A stretch of 14,791 bases of DNA from Acidobacteriaceae bacterium (GCA_030039895.1 JASHUR010000346.1:1-14791); one strand, 5' to 3'; positions 1 to 7,698 are shown, counted from the stretch's first letter. The notes: generated from the letters alone by a model not told the origin. Numbers and translations: made by a program.

Positions 1-2592
1 GTCCTGCCCATCGATGCAGTGGAGAGCTTCTCCGCGCAAACGCAGTCCGCGCCTGAAACCGGACGCAACCCCGGCGGCACCATCAACCTCTCGCTGCGCT
101 CCGGCGGCAACACCCTTCACGGCACCATGTACTACTTCAACCGCAATGAAGCACTCGGCGCCAAAAACCCCTTCACTGCCACCAAGCAGGAGGTCCGCAA
201 CCAGAACTGGGGATTCTCTGCCGGCGGCCCCTTCATCAAAAACAGATTTTTCTGGTTCACAACTTTTGAAAAGCAGAACTTCGTCATCGGCGTTCCCGCT
301 TCAGCCACCGAGCCGTCCCACGCCTACCAGACGGAAGCCGAAGCTGTTCTCGCCAGCTACAACGTCCCCGTCAATCCCGTCTCGCTCGCGCTCATCAACG
401 GCAATGGTTCCGCCAAGGGCCTTTGGCCGTCTTACGCGCTCAACGGGCCTGCGGAAACCGGCAATTACACCAGCGTCGATCCTGAGTACGGCTACAGCTA
501 CAACGGCCTCGCCAAGCTCGACTACACCATCAACGCCAACAACAGCATCACCGCCCACTGGTTCGTCGGTCAGGGCAACCAGGTCGCTCCTGTGGGCTCC
601 GTGCTCAAGGCCTACTACGAAGTCGCGCCCATCCACGTGCAGAACTATGCCATCGTCTTCAACCACATCTTCTCGCCCAGCATGACCAACCAGGTCCTCG
701 CCGGCGTCAATTACTTCAACCAGGTCTTCTCCGATTTTGAGACCGACTTTAACCCGGCCGCGCTCGGCCTCGTCACCAACTCTCCTTTCCCCGGTGCGCC
801 GAACATAAATATCGGTGCGAACGGGCAGTTCGACCCGACTGGCGAAACTCCGCCGGAAGGCCGGAATGACATCACCGGGCACCTCACCGACGATTTCTCC
901 TGGGTCCTCGGCAAGCACCAGATCAAGTTTGGTGGTGAGTATCGACAGGCGCAACTCGACGAGTTCTATCACCGCCATGCTCTCGGCTCTCTCACCTTCG
1001 ATGGTCAGCAGGGCCCGTGGGCCAGCGACACCTCCATCACTGACACCAACCTGCTACCCCTTGCCGACTTCCTCGCTGGCTACATATCGCCCACCTCTTC
1101 CTCCATCGCCATCGGCGATCCTGCACGCCAGGTATTTGTGAACACTTGGGATCTCTTTGCCCAGGACTCCTGGCAGCTCACACCGAAACTCAACATCGAC
1201 TACGGCCTCCGCTACGACTATGAGGGTCCTCTTCATAACGGGGCTCAGAATCTGTCGGTTTTCCGGCCTGATCTTGGCGGAATCGTCTTTCAGGGCGACC
1301 AGATCAGTTCCCTCTACGATCCCTACTATGGTGCTGTGAGCCCCCGTGTCGGCATCTCCTACCAGGCCACAACCACCACCGTCGTCCGCAGCGGATTCGG
1401 TGTCTTCTACGACACGCCTAATCTCAACCCCTTCCTCGACAACCGCCCCGGCAACGGCGCACCCAACGGTGTGGAAGGCAATCCCAGCGGACCCTCGCCC
1501 GTTCTCACCGTGCCACCCATCGCCACCGGCGCTGATCACCCCATTGTTAGTGGTCAGCCCGTGTTCCCGGCGAGCGGAACCGCAAGCTGCCCCTGCGCGC
1601 TCTATTCCATCCAGAAGAGCTTCCGCCCGTCCTACAACTACAACTTCAACTTGCAGATCGAGCACAGCTTTACGCCCTCGGTTGTCATGCAAATCGGCTA
1701 TGTCGGCAGCGAGGCCCGTCATCTGCTCAGCCTGCTCGACATTAACCAGGCCTTCCCCAATGGCGTTACAGCAACGCCCGGCATCTACTCCACCTTCGAG
1801 CAGTCCAGCGTCTACGCCGGCGGCCCGCTCATCGGCACCAATCCCGTAAACCAGGTCCAGAGCATCGGCACCTCCAACTACAACTCGCTCCAGGCCACTC
1901 TTCGTACCCAAAGCTGGCACGGCCTCAGCTCGCAAATGGCCTACACCTGGGCCCACAGCCTTGACGAAGTCACTGCATATCGTGGAGCTCTCCCGCAGGA
2001 CAGCCACAACTTCATGGGAGATTACGGCAACAGCGACTTCGACGCACGCAACACCTTCGTTGGCTTCCTGTCCTACAACATCCCCGGCTCACAGCATCTA
2101 CGGCTGCTCACCAACGGATGGCAGACCAACACCCTGCTTTCCCTCCACGGCGGCCAGCCATTCAGCGTCTTCTCATCCAGTGACACAACCGGAACCAACG
2201 AGGGAGTACAGCGCGCCAACGTTATTGGAAACCCCTATCAGGGTGTGCATCACTCGTCCAGCATCTCGCAGATCTGGCTCAACCAAAGCGCGTTTGTAAA
2301 CCCGGCGGCATATACCTTCGGTGATTCCCGCCGCAACCAGTACTACGGCCCCGGCTACGGATCGTGGGACCTCTCATTCTTCAAAAACACTCCCATCAGC
2401 GAGCGCATCAACACGCAATTCCGCGTCGAGATGTTCAACGTGACCAACAAAATCAACTTCGCTCCCCCGAGAAACACTGTAGGCAGCCAGCTCGGCACGC
2501 TGTATGACACCATCGGAGACTACAACGGCGCACCCGGCATCGGCGCTGGCGAGCCGTTCAATACCCAGTTGGCTCTGAAGATCATCTTCTAG
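1..2592 (+). CDS. TonB-dependent receptor, Oar-like (5' end outside window)
   Basis: This is the C-terminal 863 residues of an outer-membrane TonB-dependent receptor. The frame is open from base 1, so the true start lies upstream; the GTG at 19 is internal. The first ~50 residues are the end of the plug domain: LPIDAVESF, then GRNPGGTINLSLRSGGNTLHG, which is the plug/barrel junction pattern of the Oar-type receptors abundant in acidobacteria. The rest has the alternating aromatic and polar pattern of a 22-strand beta-barrel (for example KLDYTINANNSITAHWFVG and LNIDYGLRYDYEGP). The protein ends in a terminal Phe (LALKIIF), the usual signal for outer-membrane assembly. The ligand cannot be read from the sequence. 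Acidobacterial members are mostly assigned to glycans, peptides or metal complexes. Its position just before a periplasmic amine-metabolising operon hints at amino-compound or peptide uptake, but that is inference. Family assignment is secure; substrate is unknown. Confidence 0.93.
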   Translation, partial: VLPIDAVESFSAQTQSAPETGRNPGGTINLSLRSGGNTLHGTMYYFNRNEALGAKNPFTATKQEVRNQNWGFSAGGPFIKNRFFWFTTFEKQNFVIGVPASATEPSHAYQTEAEAVLASYNVPVNPVSLALINGNGSAKGLWPSYALNGPAETGNYTSVDPEYGYSYNGLAKLDYTINANNSITAHWFVGQGNQVAPVGSVLKAYYEVAPIHVQNYAIVFNHIFSPSMTNQVLAGVNYFNQVFSDFETDFNPAALGLVTNSPFPGAPNINIGANGQFDPTGETPPEGRNDITGHLTDDFSWVLGKHQIKFGGEYRQAQLDEFYHRHALGSLTFDGQQGPWASDTSITDTNLLPLADFLAGYISPTSSSIAIGDPARQVFVNTWDLFAQDSWQLTPKLNIDYGLRYDYEGPLHNGAQNLSVFRPDLGGIVFQGDQISSLYDPYYGAVSPRVGISYQATTTTVVRSGFGVFYDTPNLNPFLDNRPGNGAPNGVEGNPSGPSPVLTVPPIATGADHPIVSGQPVFPASGTASCPCALYSIQKSFRPSYNYNFNLQIEHSFTPSVVMQIGYVGSEARHLLSLLDINQAFPNGVTATPGIYSTFEQSSVYAGGPLIGTNPVNQVQSIGTSNYNSLQATLRTQSWHGLSSQMAYTWAHSLDEVTAYRGALPQDSHNFMGDYGNSDFDARNTFVGFLSYNIPGSQHLRLLTNGWQTNTLLSLHGGQPFSVFSSSDTTGTNEGVQRANVIGNPYQGVHHSSSISQIWLNQSAFVNPAAYTFGDSRRNQYYGPGYGSWDLSFFKNTPISERINTQFRVEMFNVTNKINFAPPRNTVGSQLGTLYDTIGDYNGAPGIGAGEPFNTQLALKIIF

Positions 2593-2604
2593 CCCCAACC
2601 TGTC

Positions 2605-2633
2605 GCCCGCGGCACTTTTTTCTTGCCGCGGGC
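2605..2633. terminator. Perfect 10-bp inverted repeat after the TonB receptor
   Basis: GCCCGCGGCA at 2605-2614 pairs perfectly with TGCCGCGGGC at 2624-2633. The repeat begins 13 bases after the receptor stop codon. The T-run (six T) lies in the loop rather than after the stem, and the bases following the stem are only moderately T-rich. It is either a weak intrinsic terminator or a stabilising 3' hairpin separating the receptor from the amine oxidase operon. Confidence 0.6.
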
Positions 2634-2669
2634 ATCTCCTTTCATTTCACATACGGAGGACAAATAGAA

Positions 2670-2696
2670 GTGAGGTACAACGCGGAATGGGCCTGA
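2670..2696 (+). promoter_or_regulatory. Possible 8-codon leader ORF overlapping the amine oxidase start
   Basis: The strongest Shine-Dalgarno in this gap, GGAGG at 2655-2659, sits 10 bases before a GTG (2670), not before the amine oxidase ATG (2687), which is 27 bases away. GTG opens a frame of eight codons (VRYNAEWA) that stops at TGA 2694-2696, overlapping the ATG in another frame. This geometry would allow translational coupling. A weaker GAGG at 2672-2675, 11 bases before the ATG, could serve the amine oxidase directly, so the leader ORF may be chance. Confidence 0.3.
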
Positions 2697-4252
2697 CTCG
2701 GCGCAACTTTCTCATGCGGATAGGACAGCTCGGCGGCTATAGTGCCGCATTCACCATGATGCAGTCCCTCGGACTGCTCCCTCTCCCCGAAATTGCTTCG
2801 GAGATGACCAAGCTCAACCTTGTTGAAGGCGCGGGTACCAGCGTCGTCATTCTCGGAGGCGGCATCGCCGGCCTCGTAACCGCATATGAACTCAGCCGGG
2901 CTGGCTATCGCTGCACCGTCCTCGAAGCCCGCGAACGCCCCGGCGGACGCAACTGGACCATCCGCGGCGGCACCAAAATCGAGTTCACCAACGGATTCAC
3001 CCAGACCTGCGAATTCTCCGAAGGCATGTACTTTAACGCCGGCCCGGCGCGTCTGCCTTCCATCCACCGCACCATGCTCCACTACTGCAGCGAGCTCGAC
3101 GTCCCGCTTGAAGTCGAGGTCAACTGCTCGCGCAGCGCTCTCATGCAGGCCGACAACCTCAACGGCGGCGTCGCCGTTCAGAATCGCCGCGTCGTCAACG
3201 ACACCCGCGGACACGTCTCCGCGCTTCTCGCCAAGGCCGTCAATCAGGGTGCGCTCGATCAGGAAATCACCAAAGAAGACAAGGAGAAAATGCTTGCCTT
3301 CCTCATCGAATACGGCAATCTCACACCCGACTACATCTTCAAGGGCACCGAGCGCTCTGGATTCAAGATCTATCCCGGTGCCAACGCTCAACCTCCCGTT
3401 CCCAACGATCCACTCCCCATGCACGCTCTGCTCGACGCCGACCTCTGGCGCGACATGCTCGCCGAAGAAGTCTCCGACTGGCAGCCAACCATGTTCCAGC
3501 CCATTGGTGGCATGGACCGTATTCCCTACGCCTTCAAAACAAAACTTGGCAGTACCGTCCGCTACGGATGCGCCGTTCAGAGCATTCGCCAATCATCCAC
3601 CGGCGTCACCGTTGCTTACACGAACAACGGCGCCAAGCACACCATCACCGCCGACTACTGCGTCTGCGCCATGCCTCTCTCGATTCTCAAAACGCTCGAC
3701 ACCGACTTCAGCCCAGCCGTCGAAGCCGTCATTCAAGGCTCTGGCTACGACTCGGCCTACAAAATCGCCTGGGAAGCACCGCGCTTCTGGGAGACCGAGT
3801 ACGCCATTTACGGCGGCATCAGCTACCTCAGGCAGACCGTCGGCGTTATCTGGTATCCCAGTGCAAACCTCTTCTCGCCCAAAGGTGTCGTCGTTGCCGG
3901 ATACGGCGTCGAAAACGGCTCTCCCTTCGGCAAGCTCCCCAACGTGCAGGCCAAGCTTGACGCTTCCCGTCACGCCATCGAGCTGCTTCATCCCGGTCAC
4001 AGCAAAGACCTCACCAAACCCGTCTACATCAGTTGGGGACACATCCCCTACAACCTCGGCTCCTGGATCCATCGCTACGGCGACGGTTACGTCAAGGGTT
4101 ACGACGCTCTCCTCGTCGCCGACCGCCGCGTCTACTTCGCTGGAGATCACACCAGTCACCTCGTCGGATGGCAGGAAGGCGCCGCGCTCTCTGCCTACCG
4201 CGTCATCAATCAACTCGGGGCCCGCATCCAGAACGGAGGCCAAAATGCGTAA
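2687..4252 (+). CDS. Tat-exported FAD-dependent amine oxidase (monoamine / L-amino acid oxidase family)
   Basis: A 521-residue flavin amine oxidase (PF01593 type). These enzymes oxidise a primary amine or L-amino acid to an imine, reducing FAD, which is reoxidised by O2 with release of H2O2. Residues 4-10 (TRRNFLM) followed by a hydrophobic stretch form a twin-arginine signal, so the enzyme should be folded with FAD and then exported to the periplasm. The Rossmann motif GGGIAG is at about 57-62, with the ribose-binding Glu80 (VLEAR) and the ERPGGR motif at 83-88 typical of the family. The C-terminal FAD motif, VYFAGDHTSHLVGWQEGA, is present and places the flavin contact residues as in L-amino acid oxidases and monoamine oxidases. 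It is the first gene of a tight operon and overlaps the next gene by 8 bases. The neighbouring RidA and aminotransferase suggest an amino acid or biogenic amine substrate, but the exact substrate is not readable. Confidence 0.9.
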   Translation: MGLTRRNFLMRIGQLGGYSAAFTMMQSLGLLPLPEIASEMTKLNLVEGAGTSVVILGGGIAGLVTAYELSRAGYRCTVLEARERPGGRNWTIRGGTKIEFTNGFTQTCEFSEGMYFNAGPARLPSIHRTMLHYCSELDVPLEVEVNCSRSALMQADNLNGGVAVQNRRVVNDTRGHVSALLAKAVNQGALDQEITKEDKEKMLAFLIEYGNLTPDYIFKGTERSGFKIYPGANAQPPVPNDPLPMHALLDADLWRDMLAEEVSDWQPTMFQPIGGMDRIPYAFKTKLGSTVRYGCAVQSIRQSSTGVTVAYTNNGAKHTITADYCVCAMPLSILKTLDTDFSPAVEAVIQGSGYDSAYKIAWEAPRFWETEYAIYGGISYLRQTVGVIWYPSANLFSPKGVVVAGYGVENGSPFGKLPNVQAKLDASRHAIELLHPGHSKDLTKPVYISWGHIPYNLGSWIHRYGDGYVKGYDALLVADRRVYFAGDHTSHLVGWQEGAALSAYRVINQLGARIQNGGQNA

Positions 4253-4730
4253 CACCCATTCCCGCCGTCCCTTCTGGTACGGCTTTGCCGCCGCCCTCAT
4301 CCTGCTCGCTGCGCTCTCCGCGCGCGGGCAGGTGACGCGCATACCCATTCCCCACTCCAGCTTCCCCATCTCTGAAGGCGTCTGGTCCGGCAACACCCTC
4401 TACCTCAGCGGCATGCTCGATACCTCCGTCATGCACGGCACGCCCGGAGACACCGAGACCCAAACCGTTCACGCGCTCCAGGCCATCCAGAAAGCTCTCG
4501 AGTCCCAGCACCTCACCCTCGGCGATGTGGTCCTCATGCACGCTTACCTCGCAGGAGATCCCAAGCTCGGCGGCAAAATGGACTTCAGCGGCTTCATGGC
4601 CGGATATTCCCAGTTCTTCGGCACCAAAGACCAGCCGAACAAACCCGCGCGCAGCGCCATGCAGGTCGCTGCTCTCGCTGCGCCCGGCGCACTTATTGAA
4701 ATCGAAGTTGTCGCCGTTAAACCCAAATAA
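4245..4730 (+). CDS. Exported RidA/YjgF-family imine deaminase
   Basis: A 161-residue RidA-family protein. RidA proteins hydrolyse reactive enamines and imines released by PLP enzymes and amine oxidases to ketones or keto acids plus ammonia. The start at 4245 has a good GGAGG (4235-4239) and overlaps the end of the amine oxidase by 8 bases, a sign of translational coupling. The open frame runs further upstream, but that part is a shadow of the amine oxidase. Residues 1-29 are an export signal: SRRPFW then a long hydrophobic run. This resembles both a Sec signal and a Tat motif (SRRxF). The mature part has the family hallmarks: SGxxxD near 55-59 and PARSAM at 134-139 with the substrate-carboxylate-binding Arg136, followed by an IEIE segment (151-154). 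RidA is normally cytosolic, so an exported version next to an exported imine-producing oxidase is notable and makes imine removal in the periplasm the likely role. Confidence 0.88.
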   Translation: MRNTHSRRPFWYGFAAALILLAALSARGQVTRIPIPHSSFPISEGVWSGNTLYLSGMLDTSVMHGTPGDTETQTVHALQAIQKALESQHLTLGDVVLMHAYLAGDPKLGGKMDFSGFMAGYSQFFGTKDQPNKPARSAMQVAALAAPGALIEIEVVAVKPK

Positions 4731-4787
4731 TTCGCACCTTCGGACGCATCACATACCCGCATTGACGTAGACGTATAGGAGGCAGGC

Positions 4788-5993
4788 ATGGACACCGCAT
4801 TCTCCCGTCGTTCGTTCTTCCGTTTGGCAGCCGCTGCATCCGCCGTGGCCGCTTTCCCCATCCTCTCTGAACCTGACTTCGCGCTGCATGCCGCGACCAC
4901 CCGTGTCCGGTCTCCATGGGAGCTCCCTCCGCCGCCCGGAGCCGTCCGCATCAACGCCAACGAAAACCCTCTCGGCCCTTGCAAACACGCCTGCGCTGAA
5001 ATCAACAGCCTCATCCCCGAGGGCGGCCGCTACGACTTCTATCGCACCATGGAGCTTGTCAACACCTTCAGTGCCATGGAAGACCTCAAGCCCGGCTACG
5101 TCCTTGCTTACGCCGGCTCCACTCCCGCGCTGCACTACTCCGTGCTCGCCTTCACTTCAAAGACCCGCAGCTATGTCACCGCCGACCCCGGCTATGAGGC
5201 CGGAATGCGTGCCGCTACTCTCAATGGCGCGCAAATCATCAAGGTGCCGCTCGCGCCCGACCACTCGCACGATGTCAAAGCGATGATCGCCTCCGATCCA
5301 AACGCCGGCGTCTTCTACATCTGCAACCCCAACAACCCCACCGGAACCATCACCAGCAAGGAGCAGATCGCCTGGGCGCTCGCCAACAAACCCAAAGGCT
5401 CCATCCTCCTCATCGACGAAGCCTATATCCACTTCTCTGAGGCCACGCCCTCCATCGACCTCGTCCGCGCCGACAACGACGTCATCATCCTCCGCACCTT
5501 CTCCAAAATCTACGGAATGGCCGGAATGCGCTGTGGCCTCGCCATCGGTCGGCCTGACCTTCTCGAAAAGCTTCAGTACTTCGGCATGAACTCAAACCCC
5601 ATCATGGCCGTCTCCGCCGCCAACGTGAGCCTTAAGAACAAAGACCTCGTCCCCATGCGCAAAAAAATCAACACCGACATTCGCTCGGAGACCTTCGCAT
5701 GGCTCGAAAAGAACAACTACAAGTTCATCGCCTCGCAAAGCAACTGCTTCATGCTCTATGCTGGCCGCCCCGGACACCAGATGATGGCCGCCATGGCCAA
5801 ACGCAACGTCCTCATCGGACGCGTCTGGCCCATCATGCCCGACTGGGTCCGCATCACCGTCGGCACCCGCGAGGAAATGACCAAATTCCAGACCGCGTGG
5901 AAAGAGTCCTACAATTCACCCGTCACAGCCGATCTCGTCCTGCCCGAGCTGCCGCCCTCGCTCGCCCGCAATCCGTACACCCATCTCTCCTGA
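4788..5993 (+). CDS. Tat-exported PLP aminotransferase, histidinol-phosphate aminotransferase-like
   Basis: A 401-residue fold-type I (class I/II) aminotransferase related to HisC. An optimal GGAGG (4777-4781) precedes the ATG. Residues 6-12 (SRRSFFR) plus the alanine-rich hydrophobic stretch to about residue 24 form a clear twin-arginine signal, so a PLP-loaded enzyme is expected in the periplasm. Family motifs: NANENPLGP (57-65), a substrate-arm segment of HisC-like enzymes; CNPNNPTG (179-186) for PLP binding; LIDEAYIHF (208-216) with Asp210 and Tyr213; TFSKIYGMAGMRCG (237-250) with Lys240 as the Schiff-base lysine; and DWVRITVG near the C-terminus with the carboxylate-binding Arg. It is not likely to act in histidine biosynthesis because of the export signal and context. 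With the amine oxidase and RidA it probably handles extracellular amino acids or amines. The amino donor and acceptor are unknown. Confidence 0.88.
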   Translation: MDTAFSRRSFFRLAAAASAVAAFPILSEPDFALHAATTRVRSPWELPPPPGAVRINANENPLGPCKHACAEINSLIPEGGRYDFYRTMELVNTFSAMEDLKPGYVLAYAGSTPALHYSVLAFTSKTRSYVTADPGYEAGMRAATLNGAQIIKVPLAPDHSHDVKAMIASDPNAGVFYICNPNNPTGTITSKEQIAWALANKPKGSILLIDEAYIHFSEATPSIDLVRADNDVIILRTFSKIYGMAGMRCGLAIGRPDLLEKLQYFGMNSNPIMAVSAANVSLKNKDLVPMRKKINTDIRSETFAWLEKNNYKFIASQSNCFMLYAGRPGHQMMAAMAKRNVLIGRVWPIMPDWVRITVGTREEMTKFQTAWKESYNSPVTADLVLPELPPSLARNPYTHLS

Positions 5994-6014
5994 CCTGGCT
6001 TTTCCTTCAAAACA

Positions 6015-6043
6015 AAAAGGGAGCGGCTCATCCGCTCCCTTTT
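6015..6043. terminator. Bidirectional rho-independent terminator between converging operons
   Basis: A perfect 12-bp stem, AAAAGGGAGCGG (6015-6026) against CCGCTCCCTTTT (6032-6043), with a 5-base loop. It is followed by CTTTT on the + strand and has a matching T-rich tail on the - strand. It lies 21 bases after the aminotransferase stop and 24 bases after the stop of the PqqD-like gene on the other strand, so it closes both the amine operon and the lasso-peptide operon. Confidence 0.92.
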
Positions 6044-6067
6044 CTTTTGCTCTTTGCCCGATTTCCT

Positions 6068-6343
6068 TTACCCCGCCGGCAGCAGTAGGTTCAACTTCTC
6101 CAGCTCCGCGCACAACGCTTTCAGGTCCGTTTCCAATTGTTCCGGTTCCACATCATACTCTGCTCGCAGCGCGGCCTCCGCCTGCTCCAGGTCCTTGCCT
6201 TCCTGAATCAGGCTCCAGAACCTTCCCGCAACTCCATTGAGCGAGTGGTAGGTCGACGTGTCCAGGTTCAGCAAAATCGTCTCCGTCCCCACCGTGCGTG
6301 ACAGCACGGTCTTCGGAATCTCAAATTTTCCCGTCAATGGCAT
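6068..6343 (-). CDS. PqqD-like RiPP recognition element protein (lasso peptide B1)
   Basis: A 91-residue stand-alone PqqD-family protein (PF05402 type). The sequence runs ETILLNLDTSTYHSLNGVAGRFWSLIQEG, with the winged-helix pattern of the RiPP recognition element: a beta-hairpin ILLNLDTSTYHSLN, then helices with GRFW. In lasso clusters this protein (B1) binds the Tyr-Pro-Leu region of the precursor leader and presents it to the B2 protease and cyclase. The ATG at 6343 directly follows the TGA of the kinase (TGAATG), so the two are probably translationally coupled. It is the last gene of the - strand operon, before the terminator at 6015-6043. Being paired with the kinase rather than with B2 is worth noting. 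Confidence 0.88.
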   Translation of the reverse strand: MPLTGKFEIPKTVLSRTVGTETILLNLDTSTYHSLNGVAGRFWSLIQEGKDLEQAEAALRAEYDVEPEQLETDLKALCAELEKLNLLLPAG

Positions 6344-7399
6344 TCAGTGCAGCTTCCCTTTCTCGTGCTCGCGGCTGCTCGACCGCAGTGCATCGATCAT
6401 AATTTTCTCGACCTCCGGGAGCCAGTCATACCTCCGCTCGTACCGCAGCGACCAGAACTTCACAGTGTCCGCCAGATTCGTGAGTATCTCAAACTCCCGC
6501 CGGTTAATCTCTTCGTCTTCCGCGTCCAGCCGGAAAACGGCAAGCATCAGCGCAACGAATATCTGGCCCACCGGAATCGGTTGTATCTCCGGCGGACCGC
6601 TATGCTCCGCCGCACCCTCGTCGCCCGCATCCAGCACAAAGCAGGCTCGCAGTGGAGCGCCTCCGGGCGCAAACCGGAAATTCGTTTCCTTCCCCGTTCT
6701 CTTCTTCGAAGAATAGTGCGCGAATTCGCGCAGGCTCGCCTCATCGATCCCCAGCGCATTCACGCTGTCCGGCCACAGCCGCACCGACTGGTAGCTCGGA
6801 TATGCCAGCCATTGCTGCTTGCTCTCGTCCCGTCGCAGCAGCAGACAATCGTCCGTCAATATGCTGAAACCCCGCGACGCAAACCAGCCGGCCAATGTGG
6901 ATTTTCCCTGGCCGCTGTGTCCCAGAATCGCCATCACCTCGCCATCCACCTGCACCGCGCTTGCATGCAGCACAATGTGGCCCGGCTTCATAGACAACAG
7001 CCGCGGAATTGCGTGGTCCAATATAAGGTGTACAACCGTAGGCGCGTTGACCTCCGGCTGTGGAGCACACTCAATCCTCATCTCGTCAGGTGAGATTCGA
7101 AAGCTGCACAATCCGGGAAATCGCGAAACAAAACAACCGCCGGCATTCCAGGACTCCTGCCAGATCGTTCCGTCCTCCAGGCAATACTCCAGAACGCGGC
7201 TTTCGGCCTTGGTCCAGTCCTGTTCCGCCGCCTGCGCCACGCGGATCGCCCCCGACGTGTTTGCAGACACGCTTACCGCGTCACGGAACAGCTCAACCTC
7301 GCCGAGGTCAAAATCGCTCAGGACCCGATTGCCCCACAAAAGGTATTCAAAGAGGGCCGCGGGCGGACTACCGCTCTGTGCTGTAGGTATTGACTGCAT
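6344..7399 (-). CDS. HprK-like serine/threonine kinase associated with the lasso peptide cluster
   Basis: A 351-residue protein of the HPr kinase/phosphatase-related family. A Walker A P-loop GHSGQGKST is at 160-168, preceded by the family segment HIVLHASAV (141-149, His145) and followed by LTDDC (181-185) with the paired acidic residues that bind Mg2+/catalyse transfer. The N-terminal ~120 residues are a divergent domain seen in RiPP-associated members. Homologues in lasso clusters, such as that of paeninodin, phosphorylate the precursor peptide on its C-terminal Ser; here the precursor ends in RKG and the core has no Ser, so the target residue is uncertain (Thr is possible). The start at 7399 has no clear Shine-Dalgarno (TTTATTCC before ATG), so the start is provisional. 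It is directly coupled to the downstream PqqD-like gene. Family call is strong; substrate is inference. Confidence 0.85.
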   Translation of the reverse strand: MQSIPTAQSGSPPAALFEYLLWGNRVLSDFDLGEVELFRDAVSVSANTSGAIRVAQAAEQDWTKAESRVLEYCLEDGTIWQESWNAGGCFVSRFPGLCSFRISPDEMRIECAPQPEVNAPTVVHLILDHAIPRLLSMKPGHIVLHASAVQVDGEVMAILGHSGQGKSTLAGWFASRGFSILTDDCLLLRRDESKQQWLAYPSYQSVRLWPDSVNALGIDEASLREFAHYSSKKRTGKETNFRFAPGGAPLRACFVLDAGDEGAAEHSGPPEIQPIPVGQIFVALMLAVFRLDAEDEEINRREFEILTNLADTVKFWSLRYERRYDWLPEVEKIMIDALRSSSREHEKGKLH

Positions 7400-7506
7400 G
7401 GAATAAATGAGATGCGCATTTGTGGCGCAGAACTACACCTGTGCCCGTAATACGAACCTCGTTCCATGAAATTGTAAACGAGAGAGGCCGCAAGTGATGG
7501 CGCTCA

Positions 7507-7525
7507 CCTGGTAGCGTACGCCAGG
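7507..7525 (-). promoter_or_regulatory. Small inverted repeat in the leader between precursor and kinase
   Basis: CCTGG (7507-7511) and CCAGG (7521-7525) flank a segment containing the palindrome GCGTACGC (7514-7521). It is one of several potential hairpins in the 304-base gap (7400-7703) that separates the precursor from the kinase. No other gene is visible in this gap on either strand. The function could be RNA stability or attenuation; evidence is structural only. Confidence 0.3.
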
Positions 7526-7558
7526 GGAGGCAAGTCTAAACCAGAGCAGAGATGGCAA

Positions 7559-7587
7559 GGCGGACTAGAGAATACCTTTAGCCCGCC
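7559..7587 (-). promoter_or_regulatory. Hairpin between precursor and kinase (possible attenuator)
   Basis: On the - strand GGCGGGCTA (7587-7579) can pair with TAGTCCGCC (7567-7559) as a 9-bp stem with one G-U pair and an 11-base loop. There is no strong T-tract after it, so it is not a canonical terminator. Its place downstream of the precursor fits the common arrangement in which precursor mRNA is made in excess over the downstream enzymes. Confidence 0.45.
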
Positions 7588-7684
7588 ACCCAACCTCTTC
7601 CTCAAATCCTTACGACCAGGACGATTGAGTCAAACACAAAACACTCGGAACACTCAGCCGACAAAGTGTGCCGGCCAATATTCA

Positions 7685-7698
7685 TCCAAGCGCTTGGA
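7685..7698. promoter_or_regulatory. 14-bp perfect palindrome just after the precursor stop
   Basis: TCCAAGCGCTTGGA is perfectly self-complementary and begins 5 bases beyond the precursor stop codon (7704-7706, - strand). As RNA it would form a 5-bp stem with a GCGC tetraloop. As DNA it could be an operator for a dimeric regulator. A 14-bp perfect palindrome is unlikely by chance at this exact place, but no function can be assigned. Confidence 0.45.

Noticed and set aside
301..978. Long - strand open frame (225 codons) opposite the TonB receptor, and a similar one at 1054-2007
   Set aside because: Low-complexity Val/Asp/Glu/Gly-rich translations typical of antisense frames in GC-rich genes; no ribosome binding site or domain. 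The receptor frame explains the region.
2886..4244. Long upstream extension of the RidA reading frame
   Set aside because: The translation is Ser/Pro/Thr-rich out-of-frame sequence of the amine oxidase. The real start is the ATG at 4245 with its own GGAGG and signal peptide.
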